From contig NW_024748870.1 in assembly GCF_018991925.1 (NCBI RefSeq), forward strand, positions 62,001 through 126,000: a stretch of 64,000 bases of DNA, in the 5' to 3' direction. Under the pieces are notes generated by a model. That model ran no database searches, was not told the origin of the DNA, and was given only the letters and a program-made list of their open reading frames with translations. The position numbers were made by a program, and so were the translations under genes. Positions 22,587 through 34,513 of the stretch are shown one piece after another (positions within the stretch are counted from its first letter, which is position 1; each line of letters starts with the position of its first letter). This stretch comes from Homarus americanus (Eukaryota; Arthropoda; Malacostraca; Decapoda; Nephropidae).

Positions 22587-23416
22587 CAGTGATCCCTTTT
22601 TAAAGAAGGCCTCGGTTAACGAATTACCTTCCATAAGAATATTCAATTCGGTTAACGAAAAAAATTCGGTTAAGAATTCCTTACGAATTTTTCCCAACAT
22701 GTTTTCGCCTGCCTTCGCCTGCTCACCAGCTGTAGTATTAGTTCGCCAATACAGTAATCGGTTTTAGGGCTTAAAATCGTTACCATTTAAGTAAATATCA
22801 AGAAGGTTGTACTAATCAATAATTTTCCAAGTGTTATATTAAAGTTTTTAGTCATTTTAACAATTATTTAACATAATTGAAGTAGAGAGAGCTAGCTTTT
22901 AGCACGCCAAACAGCCACTTGACTCACCCAGCAGGCGTCAGTTTGTCTTTGCTCAGTGGAGGAAGCATCTTACTTAAGACTCTCTTGAACATAAACTATT
23001 TTTACATTTTTACAGTACAATTATTGGTCATTCTGAAATTTATTTTACATATTGACAATATATAGTACAAAGCAGTGTTGATTTAAAGGAAATAATCTTG
23101 AATTACACCTAGTGAACTTAAATTGTATAGGTGAAATGGTGGCATAAAGCATAGGGTGACTTCTCTTCCACCCCACTTCCTTCTCTTCTCCCTTCTCCTC
23201 CACCCCCACTTCTAATTCCCATCATCATCATCATCATCAACCAGGAGCCTTCTACATGCACACCTCAAAGTAGGTGTACTTTACCGCATTTATTTTTAGT
23301 TTGTATGTAATTTTCGGTGAGCTGGAACCAATTACCCAAAATCCCATTGAAACAATGGTTTCGGTTAACGAACGACCTTCTGGAACAAATTGTGTTCGTT
23401 AACCGAGGGACCACTG
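22587..23416 (-). mobile_element. E2: E-family element, opposite orientation
   Basis: It starts CAGTGATCCCTTTTTAAAGA (a decayed end) and finishes TTCGTTAACCGAGGGACCACTG. It shares the TA at 22585-22586 with E1 and the TA at 23417-23418 with C2. The interior includes a C-rich tract (CTTCCACCCC...) and (ATC)n at about 23221-23238, both also present in E4. Confidence 0.85.
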
Positions 23417-23540
23417 TACAGTGATATCTCAGTTAGCAGGAACAATTGGTGCAGAGCACTTCCGGCATTCTGTGGTCCGGAAACTCCCGTGGTCCGGAAC
23501 GATTTTAGTTTGTCCAATAGGTAGATAGGCAGCTTTTTTT

Positions 23541-23675
23541 TTTTTTTTTTTTACTTATCTGAATTATTATTACAGGAGTATTAAATTTTTGCCCCTCAGG
23601 CCCCAATGTGGGTCAGTGACCTATGCCCGGGTGGGCTAATCCCCTTAAAAAACAAAAAAAATAAAACAAAGCCGC
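23541..23675 (+). repeat. SINE-like motif, copy e
   Basis: CCTCAGGCCCCAATGTGGGT ... GGGTGGGCTAATCCCCTT followed by A-rich sequence, in the same position inside C2 as copy a is inside C1. It was therefore present before the two elements separated. Confidence 0.6.
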
Positions 23676-24134
23676 GGGAAATTAAGGTTTGTTTACATCC
23701 GGCAGTTCGGCTGCTCTCTCTCTCTCTCTCTCTGCTTGTCTATACAGAGTACAACATTTAACCCTTCAATATATATATGAGCAGTAAATAAGTGTTGCTT
23801 TCATATTCTTATGTAGAGTAATGACGATATGTTTTCACATGTGCACACTTACATACGCGCAGTCTCACTTTTTTTTAACCATTAATAGTTAGCTACTTAT
23901 ATTGTTCCATTTATTAACATTAAATAACATTACAGGTACTTCAAACAGCCATATTAATTTTTTTACATTAATTTTACTACAGCTAAAAATCAGGGTCTTA
24001 TTTTCTTCAGTTTTATATGTAGAACCAATCAGTCGCTGGTTTCGTAAGCTTTAACATAAACAATGCCGGCAGCCGTCTCGTCTCCTCTAATATTCGACGT
24101 ATTATTAATAAATTGTATTGTTAATTTTGCACAC

Positions 24135-26909
24135 GCGTCGTTGCCATATGTGAGGCTTGGCAAATTGTGCCTGAAACGTGTCATATTGAGGGATATCAAC
24201 TCTTTCATCACCTTCGTTCACATAGACGCGGAGGGGGCGTTGCCCTCTTCTGTCAAGATGACCTACGCCCGTCACGCCCGGATGTTCAAGTCCCAGCAGA
24301 TGTGGAAGCATTATGGGTACGTATCGTGCCACGGGCCCACCCGCGCAACACTGCTTCCATCATAATCTGTGTGGCATACCATCTGCCTCGCTCACCCACC
24401 AGAGACACTCTTATCAATCATCTCATCACCACCTCAGACCACCTCAGAGTTAGGTACCCATGTGCCAAGTTAGTATTATGTGGGGATTTTAATAAAATTG
24501 ACACCACTGATATCCAGGACCAGCTATCACTATCACAAGTTGTGACCTTCCCCACACACGGTCAAAATACCCTTGACCTTATCTTAACTGACTTAGCGGA
24601 CCAGTACCAACCACCTCAACCAATGCCTCCTATCGGGTGTTGCACACACTTATCAGTGCTCTGGTCCCCAGCTGCCACTCCCACTCAAGTACAGAGACCC
24701 TACATCAAGACCTACAGGCCGATTACTGACTCTGCAGTGCGCCTCTTCGGGCAGTGGATAGTTCACCATCCCTGGACTGAAGTACTTAGCGCGGATGACG
24801 TGGAAACCAAATGGATAAATTATACCAACACCACCACGGAAGCTCACCACCACTTCTTCCCCGAGAAGTCCGTCAGATCTCACCCAGCTGACTTGCCCTG
24901 GATCACACCTCGGATCAAAAGACTTATGCAACAGAGAGACAGAGCCTTTCATCTCAATGACCACATCCGCTACAGGTCCCTTCGCAACCGAGTCATCTGC
25001 GAAATACGCACTGCAAAGAAGTCCCACTACCCAACCAAATTACAACACCTGAAGCAGACCAACATCAGTCAATGGTATGGTAAGCTTAAAGAACTCAGTG
25101 GACTAAACAATAAGACACACCCCTCCCCTTCCTTAGCCATCTCACTAATGTTGACGCAGCTGAGCAAACAAATAACCATTTTGCTACTATATGCCAGACG
25201 CTCCCCCGGCTTGACACAACCACTCTCCCTGCTTACCTACCAGCCCCCCTTCCCACTGACTTAGTAGAAGAATTTGAAGTAGCAAAACGTCTGGAAAAAC
25301 TAAAATTAAAACGCTCTACCACCCCCATTGACTTACCAATGAAACTCTTCAAGGAGTTCTCTCCGGAGCTTGCTAAACCCCTATGCTCCATCATCAATGC
25401 TTCTCTCAGTCAAGCCAGATGCCCAGCTGACTGGAAGACTTCTTATGTATCACCAGTGCCCAAGTCAACCAGCCCACAATCCTTAAATCAGCTACGACCT
25501 ATTGCAATCACCCCAATACCCAGCCTAATCTGTGAAAGTTTTGTGTTTGACTGGGCTTATGCTGATATTGCAGGAGTCGTAGACCCTCAGCAATTTGGCA
25601 ACATGAAAACTTCCTCCACCACTCACTGTCTTGCCAGCTTTCTCGATTACATATACCGCCATCTCGAGAAACGAAAAACGTCTGTAGCTGTCGCCTTCAT
25701 TGATTTCACTAAAGCGTTCGACCTAGTCGACCACAATATAATCATCAACAAAGTTATTGACCTCGGCTGGAGAAGTCTTATACCACAGCTTACAGACTTC
25801 AGTGACCCATCGCTGCTGTACCCGAGGGGCTGTCTCCACCTTCAGTCATCTACCTGTATGCCCCAAGGCACCAAGATGGGACCCTCACTTTGCTTCCTTA
25901 TGCTCATCAATGATGCCCCAAGAAACCCCCTGCTCGCTGGAAATATGTCAGACGATTCCACCATTGGGATCAAAGAGACCAACAATTCTGTTCTAACTAT
26001 ACCGGCCTTCAGGATTTATTGAACAGTCTCCAAACTGGGCCACCAACAACCATGTCACCATCAACCATGTTACCAAGACCATGGTTATGCACATCAACCT
26101 CTCATCCCGACATTGTCCCACCTCCTTCCCATTACTCTAGGTCCCACACTCCAGGTTGTAGATTCCACGGCCCACGCGGCCACCATAGACAACAAACTAA
26201 ATTGAAACCACACGCCAGTGAAGACCAAATCCTCCAGTTTCAAAGGCCCCACCTCCACACTTCCAAGTCCCTCGGAGTTCCTGCACACGAAGCTCCCCCT
26301 AGTGTTTACACAACATTCATACTCCCAAGCTCACCTATGCCTCCCACCTGTCTTCTCCTAAATGCCACACAACGAACACCCAGAAAAGTGCAAAGAGGGA
26401 TGCAAGATTATTCTCTCCCCTTCCTACTCCACATATCAAGAAGGCCAACACACTGACCTCTTTCGACTCTCACTGACCATCACTACCTAATTCATCTGGG
26501 TAATCTTGGTAAGAAGTTTCTACACCAACCTCGACACGGCTCCTACTACCTGAGATCCCTAGTCCGAGGTAGCACATTCGACACCACAACCGCATCCAAC
26601 CCATCGTGCAATGATAAGCTATAAGAACAGCCCAGTCCCAACCATTGTAAAAATTATCAATAACTTGTAATAAAATGTTATTCACTCCCAGTAAACACTA
26701 CTCCTTGCACTGTCACTATGTTGAAATGAACTGTAGTTTGAGCTTTTCCCCATCTAGTTATTATATGTCTTATTTGTGTCACTTATGTTACTTGTATATT
26801 ATTTGTAATTCGAAACCCATTCCCCAAATATGTAACTGTATATTTTCAGCCTTCTGGCTGCCAAGCTCTTTCAATAAACCGTTAATTATTATTATTATTA
26901 TTATTATTA
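24135..26909 (+). pseudogene. L2/CR1-group LINE, 5' truncated, with (ATT)n tail
   Basis: An APE-like endonuclease C-terminal part (24167-25120: HRRGGGVALFCQDDL, KLVLCGDFNKIDTTDI, HGQNTLDLILTDL) is followed by a linker and RT (25339-26022). RT motifs are RPIAITPIPSLICE, VAFIDFTKAFDLVDHN, MPQGTKMGPSLCFLMLINDA and SDDST in place of the usual Y/FADD. Frame changes occur at about 25150-25260 and 26020. The 3' end is TTTCAGCCTTCTGGCTGCCA, then CAATAAACCGTTAATT and (ATT)n. It replaced about 14 bp of C2 sequence between GCACACGCG and AAAACAAATTC. Confidence 0.85.
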
Positions 26910-27673
26910 AAAACAAATTCAGAAACATTAATTAAAATATATATGAACAGTAAATAAGTGTTGCTTTCATATTCTTATGTAAAGTAATGACGATATGTTT
27001 TCACGTGCGCATGCGCACTTACATACACGATCTCTCTTTTTTCTTTACCATTATCGTTAGCTACTTCTATTGTTCCATTTATTAACATTAAATAACATTA
27101 CTTAAAACAACCATATTAATTTTACTACAGCTACAACCAAGGTCTTATTTTCTTCAGTTTTATATGTAAAACCAGTCAGTCTTTGTAATCAACGAATACA
27201 ATGCTGTGTCATTTCCTCGTGTGTTTTAATATTCTACGTATTATTAATGAATTGTATTGCTCATTTTGCACACAAACATTAATTCAATAAAAAAGACATT
27301 CAGTAATAAACAATAATGAATCTTTTGTACATAAGAGAAATGACGCTGTTTACACGATTATGCACGTCGTCTGCACGTTGGCGGGCCGTTCAAACCCGTC
27401 GAAATTCAAGTTTCCGCCGTCAAATTTTTTTTTATTTATTTTTTTGTGTGTTCCAATAAAATACGTTAAGAATTAAAAACTCGCGAAATTTGAGAAGCTA
27501 CTATACGACATTTAACCCTTCAATATGTCTTCAAAGAGACCATGATACAGAGAAAGTGGTGCTAGTGCTTTCAAGCATAAGCACAAGTCACTATCTATCC
27601 AGGAAAAGGGTGAATTTCCATGGTCCAGCACCGGTCAGGTCCCGAGGTTGCCGGACTAGAGAGGTACAACCTG

Positions 27674-28273
27674 TATTATGGTGTTCATTGATATGAACTA
27701 TGTACCAAAATAAAGAACAAAGCTTGTAGAACATTGTGGTATAAGGAAAAATAATATAACACTAAAACTCATGGAATAACTAGAGGGCCAAGCAACGCAT
27801 CCTCCTCTCTCTCTAATGGCCAGAGTGACACTGGCTTCATGCAGCGCTGCCACACACACAATGTCCAAGATCATCTCGGGAAAGGGAACGCGCATGCGTG
27901 TCGTAGGTGTACATCCTTGACCACCGAAGGGTCAAGACGTACCTGGCGCTCCTCTCGCAGCAGCCAGGTCAACTGTTAAGTTGGCCCCTACCAACTCCCT
28001 CCCCTGAACCCTCCTCCCCACCGGAATATCAACAAGTTCTCGCCAGAAGTTACAATTTCATTTAGGAAAGGAATGGAACCAGTGTTAAACAGAGGTGAAC
28101 AGTGGTGAACAGTGCTTAAGTCAGTGAGAACAACTCAACAGTAACAGTCGTACCCAAGTTAACCTTCACACAGTGAGGTCCCAGGTACCCAGTGATAACG
28201 GCCCGTGAGACCCAACAACAACCAGCGATGTGTTAATCCGACTACGATAGGAAGGCCTGGGACCACACCACAC
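27674..28273. other. GC-richer unassigned sequence, possible retroelement leader
   Basis: No ORF here has recognisable similarity. Composition is more GC-rich and less repetitive than its neighbours, with a CGCGCATGCG palindrome at about 27888. Together with the following minisatellite and LINE tail it could be an internally deleted LINE derivative; this is inference. Confidence 0.3.
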
Positions 28274-28545
28274 TCATATAACACCATCTGTTAGGGAATT
28301 ACTACAACACGTCAGGTCCCTCATAACACCATCTGTGAGGGAGTTACTACACCACGTGAGGCCCCTCATAACACCATCTGTGAGGGAATTACTACACCAC
28401 GTGAGGCCCCTCATAACACCATCTGTGAGGGAATTACTACACCACGTGAGGCCCCTCATAACACCATCTGTGAGGGAACTACTACACCACGTGAGGTCCC
28501 TCCTAACACCATCTGGGAGGGAGTTACTACACCACGTGTTTGCTG
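28274..28545. repeat. 45-bp minisatellite, about six units, each with CACGTG
   Basis: The unit is TCATAACACCATCTGTGAGG, GAATTACTACACCACGTGAG, GCCCC. Because 45 is a multiple of three, both strands give 15-residue peptide repeats, which are not credible proteins. All but the first unit contain the CACGTG palindrome; the first has CACGTC. Confidence 0.95.
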
Positions 28546-28639
28546 TTCAACACCTACAATAATCTGTATGTTCACTGTATGTTCCTTTACCTTTCTCTAA
28601 TGAAAGCTTTTGTTAAACCACCAATGTATGTAATAAGTC

Positions 28640-28728
28640 ATTTATGTCCAATGTATATTTTCAGCCTTCGGGCTGCAGAACTTTTTCAATAAACCGTCAA
28701 TTATTATTATTAGTATTATTATTATTAA
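28640..28728 (+). mobile_element. LINE 3' tail, same family as the LINE in C2
   Basis: TATTTTCAGCCTTCGGGCTG, then CAATAAACCGTCAATT and (ATT)n repeat the tail at 26848-26909. The shared CAGCCTTC-GGGCTG stretch can form a small hairpin just upstream of an AATAAA. Confidence 0.75.
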
Positions 28729-28936
28729 CAAAGGCTGTAAGAGAATGCGCCTTAAAAGTCGTATTTCTGACGAATTCAGCGAGTCTACTATTCCCAGCCT
28801 GTGCAGACAGCTATAGTAAGACCCAGTTATCAGCACAGTGGCATCTATTTTTTTTTTACTTATGGACTTTGTCATTTTTTGGGGATAAAAACATCTGGTC
28901 CTACCACCCCGTCCCTCTGGGCAAAGTTTTTCAAGT

Positions 28937-30400
28937 TTGTGCAATGTGAAGTGTGACATATCAGTGACGTCTTTACCACTCCACCTGACTGCAGTGTTGC
29001 CAACGTGCCCTATGCCCGCCGTTAAACACGCCCGTTCGTTGGAGACGGCGGCAGTAGGTGACAGTGATGCTGACGACTTTCATCTTCAAGACACGTCAAA
29101 GAAGCAGAAACCTCAGAAGTCAGGGTCTCCAGCAGGGGCCACGGCTCCCCCTCGCACCCCGTCTGGGGCTGTAGAGGGTGGCCCCCTCCTGTCATCGGGG
29201 TCCCCAAGTGAGCTTACATGTGGCTCAATGACCGACCCTCCCACGACGATGGACATAGGGGATTCCCTTTGTCTCCCTGCCCCATCGCGCCTTCGTCGTC
29301 TCGCCTTTCCTCGGGACTTGCCTCTGAGCACACGGACGACCTGGTTCTTCCGTCACTGCTCTCCACTTCAGGACTCAACCAAGGTAATGGTTCGCCACGT
29401 ACCCTGGGAGATCCCTATCAACGATCTTCACCCTCTTCTCCCACAAATACTGGACATGGAGCGCCGCATCAACCAGGTCTCCAAACGTCCATCCAAAGAA
29501 CTCATCGGCTGGTGGGTGGGCCCCCTCCCTCCGAAGGTAAATGTAGGACCTATTCACAACTGTCCACTCGACCGATTTATCGGAACCCCGAAAATCTGTG
29601 GTCGTTGCCAATCGTGGAAACACCGCACCTGGAAGTGCACGAGGATGGTCGCCTGCGGTTTCTGTGCAGGTCCTCACGACACAGTGGAATGCAAATTAGA
29701 AATTCAGAACAAAATCCCAGTTATTCCACGGTGTGTCAATTGCCATGGCAGTCACCACGCCTGGAATGCCAATTGCCCACATCGTCCTGGCACTCGCCCG
29801 GGGAAAACTTACCTTGCACCACCGCCCTCGTCTCTGACGAAGCCCCTGTCAACCAAACCTCACTCCTATCCACCACCGCCTCTTCCATCCACCAAGGATT
29901 TCCCATTGATCTCCTCTCCTCTACCATCCCCCCCTATCACCCCTACCACCCATCCTTTCTCCCCTCCCTCCCTCTCCCTACCGTTCTTGGAACAAGGTCG
30001 TTGCCGGCCCTGCCACACAGTCACCACCACCTCCTGCCACCTGGACCCCAGCTGTCCTTCACCAGCACCACCACCTCTTGCTCACCTGAGCCCTCACCGT
30101 CCCCACCACCACCACCACATGCCCAGTCGGGCCCACGGCAATCCTTGCCGCCACCTCCAGCTCCTGCACAGGTACACCAAGTTGGTTCTATGGAAACAAT
30201 CACTCTCCGTCTGGATCGCCACTCCAAGCAAATCAACCTTCTCTCTGCCCAACTTGACTCGTTTGTGAAAACAATTGCGCCATTGAAGAGGCAACAACAA
30301 CTCATTCTGGACACCCTGACCCAACAGGGGCACACTTTGCAAGCCCTGGTGACCCGCCACCTTCCTTCTCCCGAGATGGAGGATCCATCCCTCGCTTTTC
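28937..30400 (+). pseudogene. LINE ORF1 (gag-like, CCHC knuckles, coiled coil)
   Basis: The likely start is MPAVKHARSLETAAVGDSDA (about 29011), within a longer open frame from 28937. The middle contains VMVRHVPWEIPINDLHPLLP and three knuckles: CGRCQSWKHRTWKC, CGFCAGPHDTVEC and CVNCHGSHHAWNANC (29595-29800). After a Pro-rich stretch the meaningful frame shifts (about 29990), continuing as VGSMETITLRLDRHSKQINL and LSAQLDSFVKTIAPLKRQQQ, a probable coiled coil. Two frames of about 450 codons overlap because the sequence is C-rich. Only the knuckle frame and then the coiled-coil frame look real. The product would bind the element RNA. Confidence 0.75.
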
Positions 30401-33400
30401 CACTCCTCCCTCTCCATTTTTCTCAACAAAATTTGGTACCTCCTCTGGAGCCCTGTCTAGCCCCACCGACTCATCTCATACCAGAGGTCGTTCCCTCCTC
30501 TTCTTACAATGGAACATCCAGGGACTTAGGCCTCGCCGGACAAACCACGCCCAGTTTGTGCTCTCCCATCAAGTAGATGTTGCTCTACTTCAGGAAACCA
30601 TCACAGACGATGTTACTCCACTCCGCCTCTCTGACTACACTGTTTACACCCTGCCTCGGTACCGTGGGCTGGCTCGTGGCCTCCTCACCCTTGTGCAAAA
30701 CACCATTCCATCTGTTCGTCTCCCTTCACCTGACTCACATGGACCCCCGTCTGAATTACTTTCCATCTCCCTTACTCTTGGTGACCGGACCCTTCGTGTA
30801 GTCAATGTTCATTTCAAGAGTGATTCTCTGGACCCCCAGGTTCTTCACGACCTCCATGATGGGATTCCCACTATCGTTCTTGGCGACTTTAATGCCCGCC
30901 ATCCCACTCTTACTCCGGATCATCCCACGCGATGTACCCTTAACGGATCATATCTCTCACAGTTTCTTAATGGGGTTGATGATGTTTGCTTTCTTTGGTT
31001 TGACGATCCTACTCGCCTCCCACATAGTTTCCTTGATGTTGGTTTACTATTGAACGGTCATACCTCCTTTCATCCTACCGTCTGCACCGAGCCTGCTCTG
31101 TATAGTGACCATCTTGCCGTTACTACCCATCTCAGGCTCTCCTTCTCTGCCCCGACATCAGCTCCTTATCGATCCCCTCGCCTTTGTCTCACACAAGATG
31201 CTGTTCCTTCCTTTACCCAATACCTTTCTACCTGGGCGGATTCCTACGTTGTCCCCCAGTCCCTTGACTCTTACAGCGCTGATTTTGTTGATGTCAATAG
31301 TGCTGCCCCTCCACGCCACCCCAGAAGTGCCACCAACTACTGGTATCGTATTCCTGCCACGAGACATCTCCGGCAGGTAACCCGTGATCTCCACTCTGCC
31401 ATACGGAGGTCTCGCTCTCCAGAGGACTGGGAAGACTTCAGAAACTGATGCTCCTTTACAACTCAGGAGCGTCGTCGGATTCGTGAGGCGGACTGGTTAT
31501 CCTTCACGGGGTCTCTATCGTTCCAGTCGTCACCCTCTTATGTATGGAATCAGATTAATGCTATACGGGGTACTCGACGGAGGCCTCCTACCCACCCTGA
31601 CCCCGCCTCCCTTGCCTGCTCTTTAATGGAGGACTGGGCACGAGCTTCCTCCCTTGAGGCTTTTCCAGATCCGATGTAGGAGGCAGTGCAGGCTCGCATC
31701 GATGCATCTGAGCCTGTTGTTCGTGCTGCTTTTACCTCCCCTGCCCCCACTGATCATCCCATCACACAGTTCGAGTTTGACAGTGCTCGTCGCTCTAGAA
31801 GAGACACCTCTCCTGGGGATGATCAGATAACCTACTCCGTCCTCAACGCCTGTACTAATATTCCAAACGGCCCCTTGCTTGCTCTCTACAATATGTCTTA
31901 TGAACTTGGGGCTCTCTCGTCTAACTGGAAAAATGCCACTATTATCCCCATCCCTAAGCCGGGAGATCCTGGGAAATATCGACCCATTAGTCTTACCTCC
32001 TGTGTTTGCAAGATGATGGAGAGGATACTCCATCGTCGCCTTCTTCACACCAAAGGCGGCTTCCACAACTCCCTCAATGGTTTCATACAACATCGCAGCA
32101 CAGCACACTCCATTGCTTCCTTTTATTGCTATCAGACTTCCCGTGTCTCCGTCTTCCTTGATATCAAGGGAGCCTTTGATACGGCTCAGCCTGCCCTCAT
32201 TTTAGCTGAACTTGCACTGTTAGGGGTTAAAGGGAGTTAAAGGGAGACTTCTTCAATGGATAGGCTCTTACCTCATTGGATGTCAGGCCCGGGTTTGCGT
32301 TGAAGGCTCTATATCTCCTGTTGAAGAAATGAACCTCTGCACCCCTCAAGGTGGAGTCCTGAGTCCCACCTTGTTTAACACTCTCATGCACTCCATTGCA
32401 TCTCTCCCGTGGCCAACAGAAGTTGTCCACTCAGGATATGCCGACGATGTCCTCCTCCAAGCCCCTGACTACCTCAGCATGCAGGAAGCCCTTGATCTGG
32501 TCTCCAGAGAGTGTGATTCACTTGGTTTCCTTCTTTCAACTGCGAAAACAAAAGCCATGTGGCACAGTCGTGTTGTACCTCCACCCCTTCTCTTATCAGG
32601 AACGCCCTTGGACTGGGTTAATGAGACAAAATACCTGGGTGTGTATGTAACTCGCACACGTCAGATCCCTGAAGTCCGCTATCTTCGAGACATATGCTTT
32701 CGGCGTCTCGCTCCCCTCTCTACCATGTGCAGGGGTTCCCTTGGTGCCACCATCCCTGTACTTCTCACCATGTACAAGTCCTTTCTCTGTTCCTGTGTCG
32801 ACTATGCCTCCCTTGCCCTCGTCAAGACTGCTGTCAACCGTCTCTAAGTTATCCAGAGGAAAGCTTCTCGTATCATCCTTGGGGCCCCTCAGTGGACACG
32901 CTCTACTTCTCAATATACCGAACATGGTCTTTTCCCCTTACAGGATTTTGTCCAGGAGTTTTACCTAAAAACTACTGTTTCCATTCTACTGGATCCTAAG
33001 GGCAAATATGTCCAAGCCAACATGACTCCTGCTGTCCAAGGCCGACCTCCATCTAGAAGACAGTGGCGAGGGTCACTCATCCGAGCCCTTCAGGAACACA
33101 ACCTCCTGCCTGATATTGTTGTCACCCTTGTTGTTGGTTCGCCTCCTTCTCCCTGGCTGGATTTTTAACCTGAAGTGATTGCCCTCGGTGTACCGCTCCC
33201 GAAATCCCACGTGAACCCTGTTATTCTCCTCAAATACCACCTCTCCAGGATCGCCCACTGGTCCCCAGGTAGGGTCGTCCTCTACACTGATGGCTCTGTT
33301 GACCCCGCTACAGGTCGGGCAGGGGCTGGTGTCTACATCTCCCGTCCTGATGCCCCTGAGCCTATCAAACTTTCTCTCAGAGTTTCTGACGGGGCATCCT

Positions 33401-34064
33401 CCACTCAGGCTGAGCTAATAGCCCTTCTTGCTGCCCTTCTCGCTGATGAAGAAGCAGATGGTTTCTGCCTCTTGCTTGTCTGCTGCGATTCCAGGTCTGC
33501 TCTCGACAGGATCGCATTTGGATCAGGGGAAAATAAGGACCTCATCCTCCAAATACAAGGGCTAACATCAACACTTTAGGATGCAGGCCGTCCTGTGACA
33601 TTCCTATGGATACCCAGTCATGTCCGTATCTTGGGGAATGAGGCAGCAGATGGCCTTGCCAAGACTGGCTGTAGCAAGGCCACACCTGACTACGTTGTTC
33701 CTCGAACACTTTTACAGCTTAGGACCCAAATTCGCCGCAAACGGAGAGAAGCTCGGGAAGCAGCCATCCCACTGGTCTCCCCGCCCACCTGGTACGATGT
33801 CCTCCGTAAACTTCCTGACCTCTCTTATGTCTATGGAAAAGGGTCGCGGAAAGGGACGTGATTGCTGCCCGTATCATCATTGGGTATGACTTTGCTTGGG
33901 AGACTGGTATCCCCACATCCCCTGAGCAACGCTCATGTGCATTATGCAGAAGACCCGACAGCCGCACCCTAGTCCATTACCTCCTAAGATGTCCCCACAC
34001 ACACAACACTTCCGTGACGCCTTCTGGACCACCACTCCACGACCCTCTGACGGAGACACGATGA
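30376..34064 (+). pseudogene. LINE ORF2 (endonuclease, reverse transcriptase, RNase H)
   Basis: The endonuclease opens with LLFLQWNIQGLRPRR (about 30500), VALLQET, VLGDFNARHP (30881) and SDHLAV (31106). RT follows: TSPGDDQITYSVLNA, PGKYRPISLTSCVCKMMER, VFLDIKGAFDTAQ, TPQGGVLSPTLFNTLMHSI and YADDVLLQ (32440). RNase H has VVLYTDGSVDPATGRAGAGV (33274), TQAELIALLAAL and FLWIPSHVRILGNEAADGLA (33600). The end carries CALCRRPDSRTLVHYLLRCP. Breaks: TGA 31446, TAG 31678, a frameshift from a 10-bp tandem duplication (TTAAAGGGAG) near 32226, TAA 32845, TAA 33166, TAG 33577, and a frameshift near 33850. All three catalytic domains remain recognisable, but the frame is dead. Confidence 0.88.
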
Positions 34065-34290
34065 TCCTCCCCATACTGGCCAGATATTATGTAAATAACA
34101 TTAATTATGTGTTAAAAGAATATCCTTCCTTCCTTAGGATTTAGTAAGCCCCTTTATAATATTCATACTGTATATGCTTGTGACACTTGCCAGATGCTTC
34201 TGGTGTTAATGTACAGGGGTACCTAGTGACAGCACTAGGATCCCGCTTCCTCTATCAAGGAAAAAACAATTGAAATTTAAAAATTGAAAT

Positions 34291-34513
34291 TGATCATCTC
34301 GGGTAAGGTGATAAGGCTCACACGAAGAAAACAATGTCTATCAAATGGTGTCCAAGTTCAGTCATTTTCACTGAAAAGTTTTGAATTATTTGAAAATATA
34401 GCCCATTGGACGCCACGTTGGCGTCGCGAGGCTGAGCGTAAGTTTTTTCGCCTTTTATGTTTGATCGTGCGAGGCTGAGAGGGTTAATATGCATATATAT
34501 ATTACCCCTAAAT
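34291..34513. other. No gene seen
   Basis: Contains GGACGCCACGTTGGCGTC, a GACGCCA/TGGCGTC inverted repeat at about 34410, and two GCGAGGCTGAG strings (about 34427 and 34470). It probably belongs to the Tigger remnant that follows. Confidence 0.4.

Larger units (their letters stand above)
23419..27673 (+). mobile_element. C2: C-family element with hybrid left end and nested LINE
   Basis: The right end GAGAGGTACAACCTG-TA is C-type, but the first 47 bases (CAGTGATATCTCAGTTAGCA ...) match the H-type end at 8118. The C sequence only begins at CATTCTGTGGTCCGG. An L2-like LINE occupies about 24135-26909. Without it the element is about 1480 bp, close to C1 (1474). It contains SINE-like motif copy e (23586-23648) and a transposase-start remnant at about 27525. 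Confidence 0.85.
28736..34290 (+). mobile_element. I-like LINE, nearly full length, degraded
   Basis: ORF1 with three zinc knuckles precedes ORF2 with APE endonuclease, RT, RNase H and a C-terminal Cys/His motif. This order points to an I-superfamily element rather than CR1 or L2. The 3' end is A/T-rich (GAAATTTAAAAATTGAAATT), with no simple (ATT)n tail. The 5' limit is uncertain: it abuts the (ATT)n tail of the preceding LINE. A few stops and frameshifts suggest moderate age. Confidence 0.85.

Noticed and set aside
28335..28562. 75-codon ORF made of 15-residue repeats
   Set aside because: The 45-bp minisatellite is in frame on both strands, giving similar repeats from either side. No evidence of expression.
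29218..30576. Second 452-codon ORF overlapping LINE ORF1
   Set aside because: Only its last about 120 codons (coiled coil) are meaningful as the shifted continuation of ORF1. The earlier part is an open frame caused by C-rich composition.
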